Source: JBECKQ01 sp040235375 (lineage in GTDB: Bacteria > Planctomycetota > Phycisphaerae > UBA1845). From it: DNA of 19,073 nt. The notes beneath the pieces were generated by a model. It was not told the DNA's origin. It searched no databases and saw nothing but the letters and a program-made list of their open reading frames with translations. Shown here piece after piece: positions 1 through 9,108 of this stretch; within the stretch, counting starts at the first letter, position 1, and every line of letters begins with the position of its first letter. The DNA lies in the NCBI GenBank assembly GCA_040235375.1, contig JBECKQ010000459.1, forward strand, positions 1 to 19,073. Reading direction: 5' to 3'. Position numbers and translations under genes: made by a program.

Positions 1-1262
1 GCAACCTCGAACTCGCCCACACGCTCGAAAGCGGCTACATCGGCAGCGCCCTCAACCCGCCGGCCAACGTCAACTACGTCATCGGCCTCGCCGACAGCGG
101 TTCCGACGTCGAGCTCGCCGCCGGCAGTTCCGCCACGCGGCTCGGCCTTTCCGGAGCATACCTGACCCAGAACACCCTGCCGCTCGGCGGCGTGGGCGGG
201 ACCCTCGACGCCTACCTGACTTGGCCGCTCGGCGTCTTCGCCGCCGGCCTCGGCGCCGTCAACCCCGACGAATCGCTCGACCTCGCCGACGTGGTTGGCC
301 ACTCGAACGTCGTCGCCCTTGCCGCGCCTCCCATCGAGTGCAGCAACGGCGAGTCCGTCACCGCCACCATCGGCATGCCGCTCCTCGCTTTCTACACGAC
401 GGTCGTTCGGGTCGACACGCCCCGCGAAGTCACCGTCGGCGGCGTCACCTACAAGTCACCCGACGTGACCATCCAGGATCCACTCGACCCCATCCCGACC
501 ATCACCCACAGCATCGGCCTCTCGGTGGAGGGTCCGAGTCCCGTCACGACGGCCAGCTATTTCCCCGACTTCTTCGATCTCACGACGCCCTTCATCCCCA
601 CGCTGCTCTCTGCTGCGGATGGCGATCTTCCGCTCGGCGCGAGCTTCTTCGCCGACATCAACGCCCGCCAGGGCGATCCGGCCACCAATCCGCTTGTCCC
701 CCTGCACGTGCTTGCCGACTCCGGCGCCCAGAGCTCGATCATCAGCGAGGCCACGGCCGCCAATCTCAGCCTGCCGCTTCAGCCCGACTTCACCGTCGAT
801 GTCTGCGGCGTCGGCGGACTCGTCGAGGACGTCGCCGGCTACTATGTCGACTATGTCCGCATCAGCGCCCTCGGCGGCGCCCTCGAGTACTCCCGTGTCC
901 CCTTCATCGTGCTGGATGTTCAGGGATCCGACGGCACTGTCCTCGACGGCATCCTGGGGATGAACTTCTTCTGGAACCGCAACGTCGTCCTCGAAGCATC
1001 CCTCACCAGCAGCGCGTTCCTGAGCGTCTCGGATCCGCTGCCCATCGCCTACGGTGACTTCGACGTCGATACCGACGTCGATGAAGACGACCTCGTCTAC
1101 TTCGAGTCCTGCTTCGCCGGAGCCGATCAGCAACTGCTCGCCCCCGACTGCGACTTCGTGGACGTGAACGGCGACAGCACCATCGACATGGCGGACTTCG
1201 CCGTGTTCCAGGAGTGCTACAGCGGCCACGGCGTGGCTGCAACGCCGAATTGCGGATACTGA
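1..1262 (+). CDS. Secreted two-lobed retropepsin/pepsin-like aspartic protease with C-terminal dockerin-like repeats (5' partial)
   Basis: The reading frame is open from base 3, so the start and any signal peptide lie upstream; 419 residues are visible. Two aspartic-protease lobes are seen, each with a D-S-G catalytic triad (Asp31 at 93-95, in LADSGSD; Asp239 at 717-719, in LADSGAQSS). Each DSG is followed by the family's A-x-x-L segment and a later hydrophobic-Gly motif (TIGMPLL, then ILGMNFF). Having both in one chain suggests a pepsin-like single-chain dimer; each lobe resembles the retropepsin-like families. The last ~70 residues (about 1050-1240) hold two acidic EF-hand-like calcium loops (DVDTDVDEDD and DVNGDSTIDMAD), each followed by a Phe/Cys-containing helix. 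This is the dockerin type I-like tail frequent in secreted planctomycete proteins. No PEP-CTERM-type sorting tail is visible. The gene ends 12 bp before a convergent gene. Substrate is unknown; protease activity is inferred from motifs. Confidence 0.72.
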   Translation, partial: NLELAHTLESGYIGSALNPPANVNYVIGLADSGSDVELAAGSSATRLGLSGAYLTQNTLPLGGVGGTLDAYLTWPLGVFAAGLGAVNPDESLDLADVVGHSNVVALAAPPIECSNGESVTATIGMPLLAFYTTVVRVDTPREVTVGGVTYKSPDVTIQDPLDPIPTITHSIGLSVEGPSPVTTASYFPDFFDLTTPFIPTLLSAADGDLPLGASFFADINARQGDPATNPLVPLHVLADSGAQSSIISEATAANLSLPLQPDFTVDVCGVGGLVEDVAGYYVDYVRISALGGALEYSRVPFIVLDVQGSDGTVLDGILGMNFFWNRNVVLEASLTSSAFLSVSDPLPIAYGDFDVDTDVDEDDLVYFESCFAGADQQLLAPDCDFVDVNGDSTIDMADFAVFQECYSGHGVAATPNCGY

Positions 1263-1274
1263 CGCGGCCCCCGC

Positions 1275-2255
1275 TTACCAGGCGTGCAGCTCGCCGGTGA
1301 GCTCCTCCACCAGATCCTTGAGCGTGATGATGCCCAGCAGGTAGCCGTTACGGTCCACCACCGCAGCGATCGCCTCGCGCGCCGATTGCAGTGCCACCAG
1401 CGCCGCCCCCACAGACTCATGCGGATCAACGGTCACGATCCGCCGAACCCGCTCGCGAACCTGCGACCAATCCTCGTCGATCAGCAGCCGGTGCACGTGT
1501 ACGTAGCCGACCACGCGCCGCGGATGATCGTCCACCACGGGAAATCGCGAGTACGGATGCTTCCGCGCCAGCGACAGGCACTCCTTCCGACCGGCCGAGG
1601 CGCTCAACGTCACCACGCGGTTCCGCGGCACCATCACCCGGTGAATCGGCACGTCGCGCAGCTCCAGCACGCGATTCACCAGATCGCTCCGCTCACCTTC
1701 GACGTCTTCCGCGGCCATCGCTTCCCCCAGCAGCACCGCCACGCGACGCCGCGGGTCCACCGCGCCGGTCCTGCCCCGGGCTGCGAACAAGCGAACGAAG
1801 GGCGTCGCCACCCAGGTCACCACCGCAACGGGAATGCGGAACAACGCCGCCGACACGCGGAATACCCCGCTGCCCAGCAGCATCAACCGGTCCGCATCCC
1901 TTTGGAACAGGTTCTTCGGCACCACCTCGCCGAACACGAAGATCACCGGCGTCACGATCAACGTGGTGTACAGTTCCGACTCGCCCGGCCCGATCGATGT
2001 TGCCCGCATGAGCACCGTCGCCACCGCCGCCGTCGCGATGTAATTCGCGACGTTCGTTCCGATCAGAAGCGTGCTGAGTGCATTCTGGTCCCGATTGAGC
2101 AGGAATCCGAGCCGCCTCGCTCGCAAGTCTCCCCGCTCTGCCGCCACGCGCAACCGCAGCCGGTTCACGCAGTACATCCCCGTTTCCGATCCCGAATGAA
2201 AGCCGGACAACAGAACCGCGACTACTGCAATTGCGATACAAAGCGCGATGATCAT
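1275..2255 (-). CDS. CNNM/CBS-domain membrane protein (CorC/HlyC-type ion transporter family), short form
   Basis: 326 residues. The N-terminal half is a CNNM (DUF21) transmembrane domain: a first membrane helix at about 2-19, the family motif SGSET (21-25), further hydrophobic helices around 60-82, 96-112 and 126-155, and the conserved FGEVVPK (108-114). A tandem CBS pair follows (about 205-320; MVPRNRVVTL opens the first, ITLKDLVEELTGEL closes the second). The protein stops there and lacks the CorC_HlyC C-terminal domain found in its upstream partner. Family members are implicated in magnesium or other cation efflux, with CBS modules binding adenine nucleotides; the substrate cannot be read here. 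The start codon overlaps the stop of the upstream CNNM gene by 4 bp (ATGA, 2252-2255), implying translational coupling in a two-gene operon. Confidence 0.88.
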   Translation of the reverse strand: MIIALCIAIAVVAVLLSGFHSGSETGMYCVNRLRLRVAAERGDLRARRLGFLLNRDQNALSTLLIGTNVANYIATAAVATVLMRATSIGPGESELYTTLIVTPVIFVFGEVVPKNLFQRDADRLMLLGSGVFRVSAALFRIPVAVVTWVATPFVRLFAARGRTGAVDPRRRVAVLLGEAMAAEDVEGERSDLVNRVLELRDVPIHRVMVPRNRVVTLSASAGRKECLSLARKHPYSRFPVVDDHPRRVVGYVHVHRLLIDEDWSQVRERVRRIVTVDPHESVGAALVALQSAREAIAAVVDRNGYLLGIITLKDLVEELTGELHAW

Positions 2256-3520
2256 CCCGCTTCGCCTGTCCCATCAGATTCCGCCGCCGGGTCCACGTGC
2301 ACCAGCACCCGATCAATCCGCCGCGCCGCCACACGATCGACCGTGATGGTCAGATTTCCGAACCGGACCTGATCGCCCTCGTGCGGCAGCCGACCGAGCC
2401 GCGCCAGCACCACGCCGCCGATCGTGTCCATCTCCTTGAACCGACCGCCGATCCCGAGACTGTCCCGCCAGTCGCGGACGCTCATCGCTCCGGACAACCG
2501 GTACGTCCTTTCGTCAATCCGCTCGACGGTCGTGTCCGGCACCGGCCGGTCAGCCGCTTCCAGCTCACCGACGACTTCTTCCAGAACGTCCTCCAGCGCC
2601 ACCAGCCCGGAAACGCCGCCATGCTCGTCTACCACGATCGCGAACTGCGAACGCGTCGTCTGGAAGTAGTCGATGAGCTGCACGAGGTTGATCACCTCGG
2701 GTACGTATCGCGCGGGGCGCATCAGCTCGCTCGCCGCCTTGTCCGGTTGCAGGTACAGGTCCCGCGCGTAGAGCACACCGCGAATGTCGTCGAGATCGCG
2801 CCCGATCAGCGGCAGCTTCTTGAACCGCGCCGTCCGGAACATCTCGATCAGGTCGGCACGTTCCGCGTCCACGCTCGCTGCCTTGATGTTCACGCGCGGC
2901 ACCATCACCGCGCGCACCGGAATCTCCGGCAACACCAGCACGACCTGCAGCATGTCGTGCTCGCGGGAGCTGATGATGCTCTGCTCCGCCGACAACTCGA
3001 CCAGCGCTCGCAGGTCTTCCGAGCTGACGGCCGGCCGGCGCGGCCGCGGCGACGAGAGCAATCGTGTCAGCGGCTCCACCAGCGAATAGCGCAGCACCCA
3101 TCTCAGCGGCGTGGTCACCAGCGCGAGCGCCTCGATCACCGGCGCGACCATCGGCGCGAACCGCCGCGCGTTGGACAGCGCCAAGGCCTTCGGCACGATC
3201 TCGCCGAACACGATCACGACGGCCAGGGAGAGAACCCCGCCCGCCGCGGACACCGCCGGGCTTGACTTCCCCAGCGATTCCAGCAGCACGTACGAGACCG
3301 CGAAGATCGCGATGTTCACCGTGGTGTTCGCGATCAACACCGTCATCAGCACGCGGCGCGGCCGGTGCATCAATGCCGCCGCCATCCGCTTGAACCGGCC
3401 ATGTGAACACCAGAACTGCCGCCGATCCTGGTGTGAAAGCGCAAAAAGTGCGGTCTCCGATCCGGAGATGAAAAACGAGCACAGCACCAGAAGCGCCAGA
3501 AGGGGAAATTGCCAGGTCAT
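2252..3520 (-). CDS. CNNM/CBS/CorC_HlyC-domain membrane protein (hemolysin C-like ion transporter family)
   Basis: 422 residues with full family architecture. The first membrane helix (5-20) runs into SGSETALFAL (19-28), followed by three more hydrophobic segments and VFGEIVPKALAL. The CBS pair lies at roughly 200-325 (MVPRVNIKAA; VVDEHGGVSGLVALEDVLEEVVGE). The CorC_HlyC domain is about 330-405 (YRLSGAMSVRDW, then the EMDTIGGVVLARLGRLPHEGD signature). Such proteins act in the inner membrane and are associated with Mg2+/Co2+ homeostasis; 'hemolysin' is a historical label. This is the promoter-proximal gene of a pair, the downstream paralogue starting inside its stop codon. No convincing Shine-Dalgarno precedes the ATG. 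A TAGAAT hexamer on the minus strand (3530-3535) sits very close upstream without a clear -35, so the promoter is not assigned. Confidence 0.9.
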   Translation of the reverse strand: MTWQFPLLALLVLCSFFISGSETALFALSHQDRRQFWCSHGRFKRMAAALMHRPRRVLMTVLIANTTVNIAIFAVSYVLLESLGKSSPAVSAAGGVLSLAVVIVFGEIVPKALALSNARRFAPMVAPVIEALALVTTPLRWVLRYSLVEPLTRLLSSPRPRRPAVSSEDLRALVELSAEQSIISSREHDMLQVVLVLPEIPVRAVMVPRVNIKAASVDAERADLIEMFRTARFKKLPLIGRDLDDIRGVLYARDLYLQPDKAASELMRPARYVPEVINLVQLIDYFQTTRSQFAIVVDEHGGVSGLVALEDVLEEVVGELEAADRPVPDTTVERIDERTYRLSGAMSVRDWRDSLGIGGRFKEMDTIGGVVLARLGRLPHEGDQVRFGNLTITVDRVAARRIDRVLVHVDPAAESDGTGEAG

Positions 3521-3560
3521 GGGCTGGGAATTCTACCCGCCACGCCCCGCTTGGACTACG

Positions 3561-3576
3561 GCCGCCGCGCGGCGGC
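3561..3576. terminator. Perfect 16-bp GC palindrome, possible terminator hairpin after the TPR gene
   Basis: GCCGCCGCGCGGCGGC is a perfect inverted repeat in the 104-bp gap between the TPR gene stop (3625) and the next minus-strand start (3520). It would form a strong hairpin in a minus-strand transcript, but no U-tract follows. It could therefore be a terminator, an mRNA-end-stabilising stem, or chance in GC-rich DNA. Confidence 0.35.
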
Positions 3577-3624
3577 AACTAGCCGACCGCGGCACCGAAA
3601 ACGCACGCCGGCAGACCGGTTTCC

Positions 3625-6600
3625 TCAGTCGCTCGACCGCTGCTGTACCTGCTCCAACGCGGTCTTCGCTTTCTCGACGTACTCGCCGTAGTTGTCGGGG
3701 TTTTCCACGGAGGCCACGTTCTGCAGCACCGATTTCGCCTCGTCGAACTGCCCGCTCTTGCGATATACCTCCCCGAGGTGATAGGCCGCCGGCAGGTAGT
3801 TCAGGTCCAGCTGCCGCGCCAGCGTCAACTGCGCGATGGCATCGCGATACCGGCCGAGCCGTGCATACGTCCACCCCAGCGTGTCGAGACAGGCCACGCG
3901 CTGCAATAGCGGCAACCTCAAAGACGCACTCACCGCCGACTTGGCGTACGGCACCGCCTCCTCAGGCTTGTTCAGGTTCTCGGCCAGGAGGTACGCAAGA
4001 TTGTTCAGCGCCGTGAAGTCGTCGCGATTGATTTCCAGCACCTTCTTGTACGTTTCCGTCGCCGACTGGATCTCGCCGGACTGCGCGGCGATCGCCGCGA
4101 GTCGCAACTGCACCGCCGCCTTTTCCGGATCGGACTCCGCCGAGCCGAGCAGCGACTCCGCCACCTGCTTCGCTTCCGCGTTCGACTTCTGCAACGTCAG
4201 CAGGCCCGCCAGCAAATGCTTGTTGGCGCGGTCGAACAGGTCGCCCTCGCCGAGAGAACGACAGGCCTCGACCGCCTTGTCGATGCCCCCCAGTGACCGC
4301 GCCGCCGCGACCGTCACCTGGTCGATGAAGTCGATCGACCTCATGCCGTCGTTTTGGATCGCCGCCCGATAGTTCGTCATCGCGGCGTCCGCATCTCCTC
4401 GCGTTGCCAGCAGATTCGCGTACGCAAGCGTCACCTCCGGTGTACGCCGGTCCGGCGGAATCTCATTCTCATAGAACGAGATTCCCACCTGCTCAGCCCC
4501 CCGGCGCGCACACTGCGACAGCACCTCCTTGACGATGCTGGGATTGTATCCACTCTTACGCGCCGCTTTCTGGTAGTACTGAACCGCCGAGGGTACGTCC
4601 TTGCGCTCCGCGGCCACGCGGCCGGCGTGCACGAGCCACTGCACGTTGTCCGGATCCTCGTTCAGGAGTGTGGTAACCACGCCCTCGGCCTCGGCGTATT
4701 TCTTCAGCCGAATGTACAGGTCGATCAACTCGGACGTGACGTTATCCGCCTCCGGATGCTGTTCGTGCAGGCTCTCCAGCTCGAGTTGAGCCAGGTCATC
4801 ACGACCGATCTGGCCGTAGGCGCGCGCCAGCAGAATGCGGGGAGCGAAATCGAGCGCGGCAGGCCGTATCGCGCGGATCTGCTCGAGATCGGCGATCGCC
4901 TGTTGCCAGTTGCCCAGGCTCGCTCTGATTTGTGCCCGCCGGTACAACGTGGCCGGATCGCTCGGGTTCTTGTCCAGATACGCCGTGTACCTGTCGAGCG
5001 CATCCTGAATTCGACCCTCGGCCACTGCCACGACCGCTTCGAGAAGAATGCCGTCGACATCCTCCGGAAATTGCTCTCGGTACGCCGCGGCCAGCTCTCC
5101 CGCCTTGCCCGGCTCTCCCGACCGAACCAGGGCCTCCACCTCCCCTCTCAGGATCGCGGCAAGCTGCGGGGAATCGTTCTTCCTCGCCAGGTCTTCCGCC
5201 TTCTTCAGCCACTCGAGAGCGCGCGGGTAATTGCCCACCGTGTAGGCAAAGCGCCCGATGGCGATGCATACCTGCTCCGTTGCGTCGATGTCAGCCGCGG
5301 CCAGGTAGGCGCGCTCCGCCTCCCTCATCTGATCCATCGCCATGTAAAAGTCGCCGATGGCCAACTGGGCCTGCGCCTTCTGGTCGGCCGGTGCGTTGCG
5401 CAGATTGTCCTCCAGGAGCTTCAGCGCCTTGTCGGGTTTGTCGATCGAGCGCAGCATTCGCGCCGCACGTATCACCTGTTCAAAGCTTGAATCCACCGCG
5501 AGCGCCGCATCGATGCAGCCCTCCGCTGATGCATCGTCGTGCACTTCGCGGTACAGCCGTGCCAGCATAAAGAGATTGCGCGTGTCGTCCGGACGCTCCT
5601 TGCGGATTTCCTCACGCCTGGCAATACCGTCGCGAGGCTTCTGCTCTTCTTCCTGGAGGAGGCTCTGTTCCTTGATCCACGGATCGTCGGGCAGCAGCGT
5701 TCGAGCCTGCGCCAGGCGATCCTTGAATTCCGCTTCGTCGCCGAGCAGCGACGCCAGCCACGCCAGCCCCTTCACCACGTCACCGTTACCCGGAATCAGA
5801 TCGTCGGAGTGCTCCAGGGCCGCTTTCGCGTCCTCGTATCGATTCAGCCGAATGTAAGCCTGCCCGAGGTTCGCGTACGTCTCGCCACTCGTCGGAAACC
5901 GCTTGAGTGCCAGCGTGAAGGCGTCGACCGCACGCTCGTAGTTCTCTCGTGCCGACTCCGACAGCTTCTTCGCCTCTTCCTCCTTGCCCTTCACGCCGTT
6001 GAGCTTGCTCGCCTTATCGCTGGCCGCCTGCCCGTCATACAGCATTTTGCGCCCGCGGTAGCTGACGCCGTCCGCCGCGTCGAGGTTCAGTTTGGCCGCC
6101 TCCTCGACCACGGCATCCAGCTTCTTCTCGTCCCCCAGGCGCGCCGCCGCCATGAACATCCGATCCACGATGGCTCTCAGCGCCTGCTCACCCGCTCGCC
6201 GCGCTGCGTCCGTCGCTCGGTTGACGATCAGGTCCTTGGCCCGTTGAAGTTGGTCGTACTGCGCCTCCAGGTCGTTTTCCTGGCCGCGGATGCTTGCCAG
6301 GCGCACGGCGCGCAGATAATCGTCCGGAGTGTCCTCGACGAGCTTCAGAACCTCCTGCTTCTTGGCGTCGTCGTCCGCATCGCTGAGCTGAATCTTCAGG
6401 AGTTGCAGATCGAAGCTGTCCGGCGCCTGGGCCAGCGCCGACTCCACCACTCGCTGCGCCGGCTCGTCGTCGCCGTGATCCTTGTAAATCACCGCGGCGG
6501 CGGTGACCAGGGCCACGTTCGTCGGGTCGTCCTTGAGCGCGCCGCTCACCAGCGAAATCGCCTTCTCGTAGTCCCCGCTGCTGGCCAGACTGCGCGCCTG

Positions 6601-8235
6601 GGCCGCGACCACCGGCGGTGACGCCGTCTCGATCTTATGGAATGTCTCGTTCGCCTGCGATGCCTGTCCGAGTTTGTCCTGGGCCGCCGCCTTCACGAGC
6701 ATCGCATCCGGATTGTCCGGCGACTGCGCCAGAACCTGGTCCGCGGCGATGATCGCGCCCCGGGCGTCATCCGTGCGCAGAAGTATCCGCGCGTATGCCA
6801 GCCATACGGCTGCCGGTGCGCCGGGCAGGGCGACCGCTCGCTTGATCGCCTCGCTGGCCGCGCCCACTTCGCCCACTTGCAGCCGGGCTTGCGCCAGGTA
6901 GTAGAGCGTTCGCCAGTCGTCGCCGGTGCTGAGCTCATCCGCATGCTCGAGGACCTTGATTGCCTCGAGCACCTTGCCCTCTGCCAGGCGAATCTTTCCC
7001 CGTTCGTAGTACGCCTGTGCACCATTGGGAAACTCGCCCAGCGCATCCGCGACGCACATGTCCGCCTTCTTGGTCAGAGCCTCCCGGCGATCGGATCCGT
7101 CCGGCTCCTTCATCGCCTGGGCGAGCCGCATCTCCGACTCTATCAGCAACAGTTGATATCGCCGCCACCGTGACCGCAGCGCCGCCAAACCCTCGCGACG
7201 GATCGGACGCTTCAGGCGCGCTTCGGCAATCTCTATCGCCTTGTCCATGGCATCCTGGCGACGATACAGCTCCGTCAGGAGAAGGTATGAGTCAAAGCCG
7301 TCCGGATCCGCGTCGATCGACCTCTTCAGAAGCGACTCCGCCTTCGCGACGGCCTGGTCGGACGGCTGCTCCCCTTCCGCGGCTTCGCCCCGCGCCGCCG
7401 CTTGCGATCGCAACATCCAATACCGCGCCGCCTCGACGAACGCTTCCGCCTGGACTTCAGGATCATCGCCTGCCAGCGACACGCCCTTCTCCAGCACTTC
7501 GTCAGCCCGATCCAGTTCTTTCTGCGTCATCAGGTATCGGGCGAAGTACACACGCGCCATCGCCGCCGTGCGTCCGGGAGACTCGTTATTCGCCAGCAGT
7601 TTCTCGAACAGGGCAACCGCATCCTTCTCTCTGCCCTGCCGAATGTACTGGTCCGCCAGATCGCGCGCGTAATCAACGTCGTCCGGCGCCATCTCGACCG
7701 CTTTCTCCAGCAGAGGAAGACCCTCCGCCGCGCTTCCCTCCTCCACGTCCTTCAGCCCGATGAGGGACGCCCCCTCCGCGTACACCGCCTTCGGGTGCGG
7801 CTTGTCGCCGGCCAGTTCGAGGATCTTCTCCGCCGTCGCGTGAACGTTGCGCCAGTTCTCCGGGCTGCTGGGATACATCCGGGCGATCTCAAGCTGGAGA
7901 TCGAGCGTCTTCTCGTGGGCCTCGAGCAGGCTGGGATCGAGAAGCACGGCGTTGCCGTAGGCCTGCAGCGCATCGCGTTCCTTCCCGTCCGCCGCCATCA
8001 TGTCGCCCGCGCGTACCAGGTAGACCGGATCCTGCGAGGCCGAGTAGGCCCGCATGTAGAACACCTTTGCCTGGTTCCATTCCTTCTCCTTGGCGTACCC
8101 TTCCGCCCGCTTCACGAACTCGCGCGGGTCCGTCTGCTGAAGCTGGTACACCATCACTATGCCTGCGGCGGTCATCAGCACGAAGCCGACCGCAGCCAGT
8201 CCGATAACGAGGTTCTTGTTCAGCCGTTTCGCCAT
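3625..8235 (-). CDS. Giant membrane-anchored TPR-repeat protein (exosortase/EPS-locus type)
   Basis: 1536 residues. A short basic N-terminus and one membrane helix (about 9-30, IGLAAVGFVLMTAAGIVMVY) should anchor it in the inner membrane, with the rest outside. From about residue 40 to the end it is a continuous array of TPR-like helical pairs, recognised by recurring W/Y, LG/A, Y and DP positions (for example ...AVLLDPSLLEAH, ...YAQLGRYRDA-type units near the C-terminus). A Lys/Glu-rich stretch interrupts it around 740-790. No catalytic domain is visible, so a scaffold role is inferred. It lies 75 bp downstream of an EpsI-family gene on the same strand, the setting in which long TPR proteins such as the PEP-CTERM-system PrsT type occur. 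Those are usually lipoproteins of about 900 residues; this one is longer and helix-anchored. ATG 8233-8235 has a weak GAGAAG upstream. Confidence 0.85.
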   Translation of the reverse strand: MAKRLNKNLVIGLAAVGFVLMTAAGIVMVYQLQQTDPREFVKRAEGYAKEKEWNQAKVFYMRAYSASQDPVYLVRAGDMMAADGKERDALQAYGNAVLLDPSLLEAHEKTLDLQLEIARMYPSSPENWRNVHATAEKILELAGDKPHPKAVYAEGASLIGLKDVEEGSAAEGLPLLEKAVEMAPDDVDYARDLADQYIRQGREKDAVALFEKLLANNESPGRTAAMARVYFARYLMTQKELDRADEVLEKGVSLAGDDPEVQAEAFVEAARYWMLRSQAAARGEAAEGEQPSDQAVAKAESLLKRSIDADPDGFDSYLLLTELYRRQDAMDKAIEIAEARLKRPIRREGLAALRSRWRRYQLLLIESEMRLAQAMKEPDGSDRREALTKKADMCVADALGEFPNGAQAYYERGKIRLAEGKVLEAIKVLEHADELSTGDDWRTLYYLAQARLQVGEVGAASEAIKRAVALPGAPAAVWLAYARILLRTDDARGAIIAADQVLAQSPDNPDAMLVKAAAQDKLGQASQANETFHKIETASPPVVAAQARSLASSGDYEKAISLVSGALKDDPTNVALVTAAAVIYKDHGDDEPAQRVVESALAQAPDSFDLQLLKIQLSDADDDAKKQEVLKLVEDTPDDYLRAVRLASIRGQENDLEAQYDQLQRAKDLIVNRATDAARRAGEQALRAIVDRMFMAAARLGDEKKLDAVVEEAAKLNLDAADGVSYRGRKMLYDGQAASDKASKLNGVKGKEEEAKKLSESARENYERAVDAFTLALKRFPTSGETYANLGQAYIRLNRYEDAKAALEHSDDLIPGNGDVVKGLAWLASLLGDEAEFKDRLAQARTLLPDDPWIKEQSLLQEEEQKPRDGIARREEIRKERPDDTRNLFMLARLYREVHDDASAEGCIDAALAVDSSFEQVIRAARMLRSIDKPDKALKLLEDNLRNAPADQKAQAQLAIGDFYMAMDQMREAERAYLAAADIDATEQVCIAIGRFAYTVGNYPRALEWLKKAEDLARKNDSPQLAAILRGEVEALVRSGEPGKAGELAAAYREQFPEDVDGILLEAVVAVAEGRIQDALDRYTAYLDKNPSDPATLYRRAQIRASLGNWQQAIADLEQIRAIRPAALDFAPRILLARAYGQIGRDDLAQLELESLHEQHPEADNVTSELIDLYIRLKKYAEAEGVVTTLLNEDPDNVQWLVHAGRVAAERKDVPSAVQYYQKAARKSGYNPSIVKEVLSQCARRGAEQVGISFYENEIPPDRRTPEVTLAYANLLATRGDADAAMTNYRAAIQNDGMRSIDFIDQVTVAAARSLGGIDKAVEACRSLGEGDLFDRANKHLLAGLLTLQKSNAEAKQVAESLLGSAESDPEKAAVQLRLAAIAAQSGEIQSATETYKKVLEINRDDFTALNNLAYLLAENLNKPEEAVPYAKSAVSASLRLPLLQRVACLDTLGWTYARLGRYRDAIAQLTLARQLDLNYLPAAYHLGEVYRKSGQFDEAKSVLQNVASVENPDNYGEYVEKAKTALEQVQQRSSD

Positions 8236-8310
8236 GATCTTCTCAGCCTGCCAATACCTGGCGTTCGAGTGGCACCTGTTCTCTTACAACGCACGGATCA
8301 CGATGCATTC

Positions 8311-9099
8311 TCAACTGCCCGGCGCGTCCGCGACCTGTTCGCTCGCCAGCACCGCGTCCCAGTCAGGATAGTGGTTCTTGAGCAGCTCGGGCAGAACGTA
8401 GTTCAGCAGCTTGCCTGCGGCCGCAACCGTCTCTTCGCGATTCGGCGTCCTCGGAAGCGCCGTCGGCGACCCGAACTTCACTTCGATTTTGGAGAAATAC
8501 GCGTGGCGGACTCCCAGCGAAGTGATTCGATTGCGCACGCCGTTGCGCGTCGCCGTGAAGTCACCGTTGCTGTGGAACGTGTACACGACCGTCGGCTTCT
8601 CGCCGGCGAACACCTGGCTCCGCTCGAACGTGACCACGCGCACCGGGACCGTCCGATTCAGCGACGGAATCGGCACGTCCTCGTTGTCCACCTGCGTGAT
8701 CGAGTAGCCCGCTCCCAGGTAGCACTGATCCGGCACGTGCGGCACCGGGTCGCGCCCCCCCGTGTGATAGGTCACGAACAGCTGCGCGTACTTCAGGGGA
8801 CTGCGCTTCTCCTCGATCGTCGTGTCCTCGAACTGCCAGGTGATGTAGTCCGTCGCGTCCAGCGAGTCCTCGACCGCCGCCTCCATCTCGACGGACTGCA
8901 CGAAGCGGTAGGGCCCGAACGCGTCCTTCCGCAGCTTCTTGAGCGTCTCGCGCAGGGGCACCGCTTCCTTTACCATCGACTTCGTCCACTGCCGGACGGC
9001 ATGGTTGACGCCGAATGCCGCACTGGCCAGCACGACGACTGCAATCACAAAAGCAGGTCGCAGCAGTGAATTGCCCACCTGCGCCGGTCGCTCACCCAT
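8311..9099 (-). CDS. epsI: EpsI-family (DUF3485) exosortase-associated protein
   Basis: 262 residues. A membrane helix at about 15-32 follows a short cytoplasmic N-terminus; the rest should be periplasmic. The central segment matches EpsI proteins: AQLFVTYHTGGRDPVPHVPDQCYLGAGY (shown in pieces: FVTYHTGG at 108-115, then HVPDQCYLGAGY at 121-132), equivalent to the family's H-x-P-x-x-C-x-x-G-x-G-[WY]. A later RVVTFER strand and VVYTFHSNGDF also fit. EpsI domains are found fused to or beside exosortases (EpsH/Xrt) in systems that sort PEP-CTERM-type proteins or build exopolysaccharide; the biochemical role is not settled. No exosortase is in this window. The start is supported by AGAGG 9 nt upstream and by the promoter at 9161-9189. 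It is the first gene of an apparent epsI-TPR operon. Confidence 0.8.
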   Translation of the reverse strand: MGERPAQVGNSLLRPAFVIAVVVLASAAFGVNHAVRQWTKSMVKEAVPLRETLKKLRKDAFGPYRFVQSVEMEAAVEDSLDATDYITWQFEDTTIEEKRSPLKYAQLFVTYHTGGRDPVPHVPDQCYLGAGYSITQVDNEDVPIPSLNRTVPVRVVTFERSQVFAGEKPTVVYTFHSNGDFTATRNGVRNRITSLGVRHAYFSKIEVKFGSPTALPRTPNREETVAAAGKLLNYVLPELLKNHYPDWDAVLASEQVADAPGS

Positions 9100-9108
9100 T
9101 CCTAACTA

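Noticed and set aside
1200..1262. PEP-CTERM-type sorting signal on the aspartic protease, which would link it to EpsI
   Set aside because: The protein ends in a dockerin-like repeat and a short hydrophilic tail; there is no P-E-P motif, membrane helix or basic tail.
4354..9069. Several long plus-strand frames (for example 4354-5490, 5539-6621, 7402-9069)
   Set aside because: All are antisense to the TPR and EpsI genes, which show coherent repeats and motifs; the plus-strand products are Arg/Leu-rich without recognisable domains.
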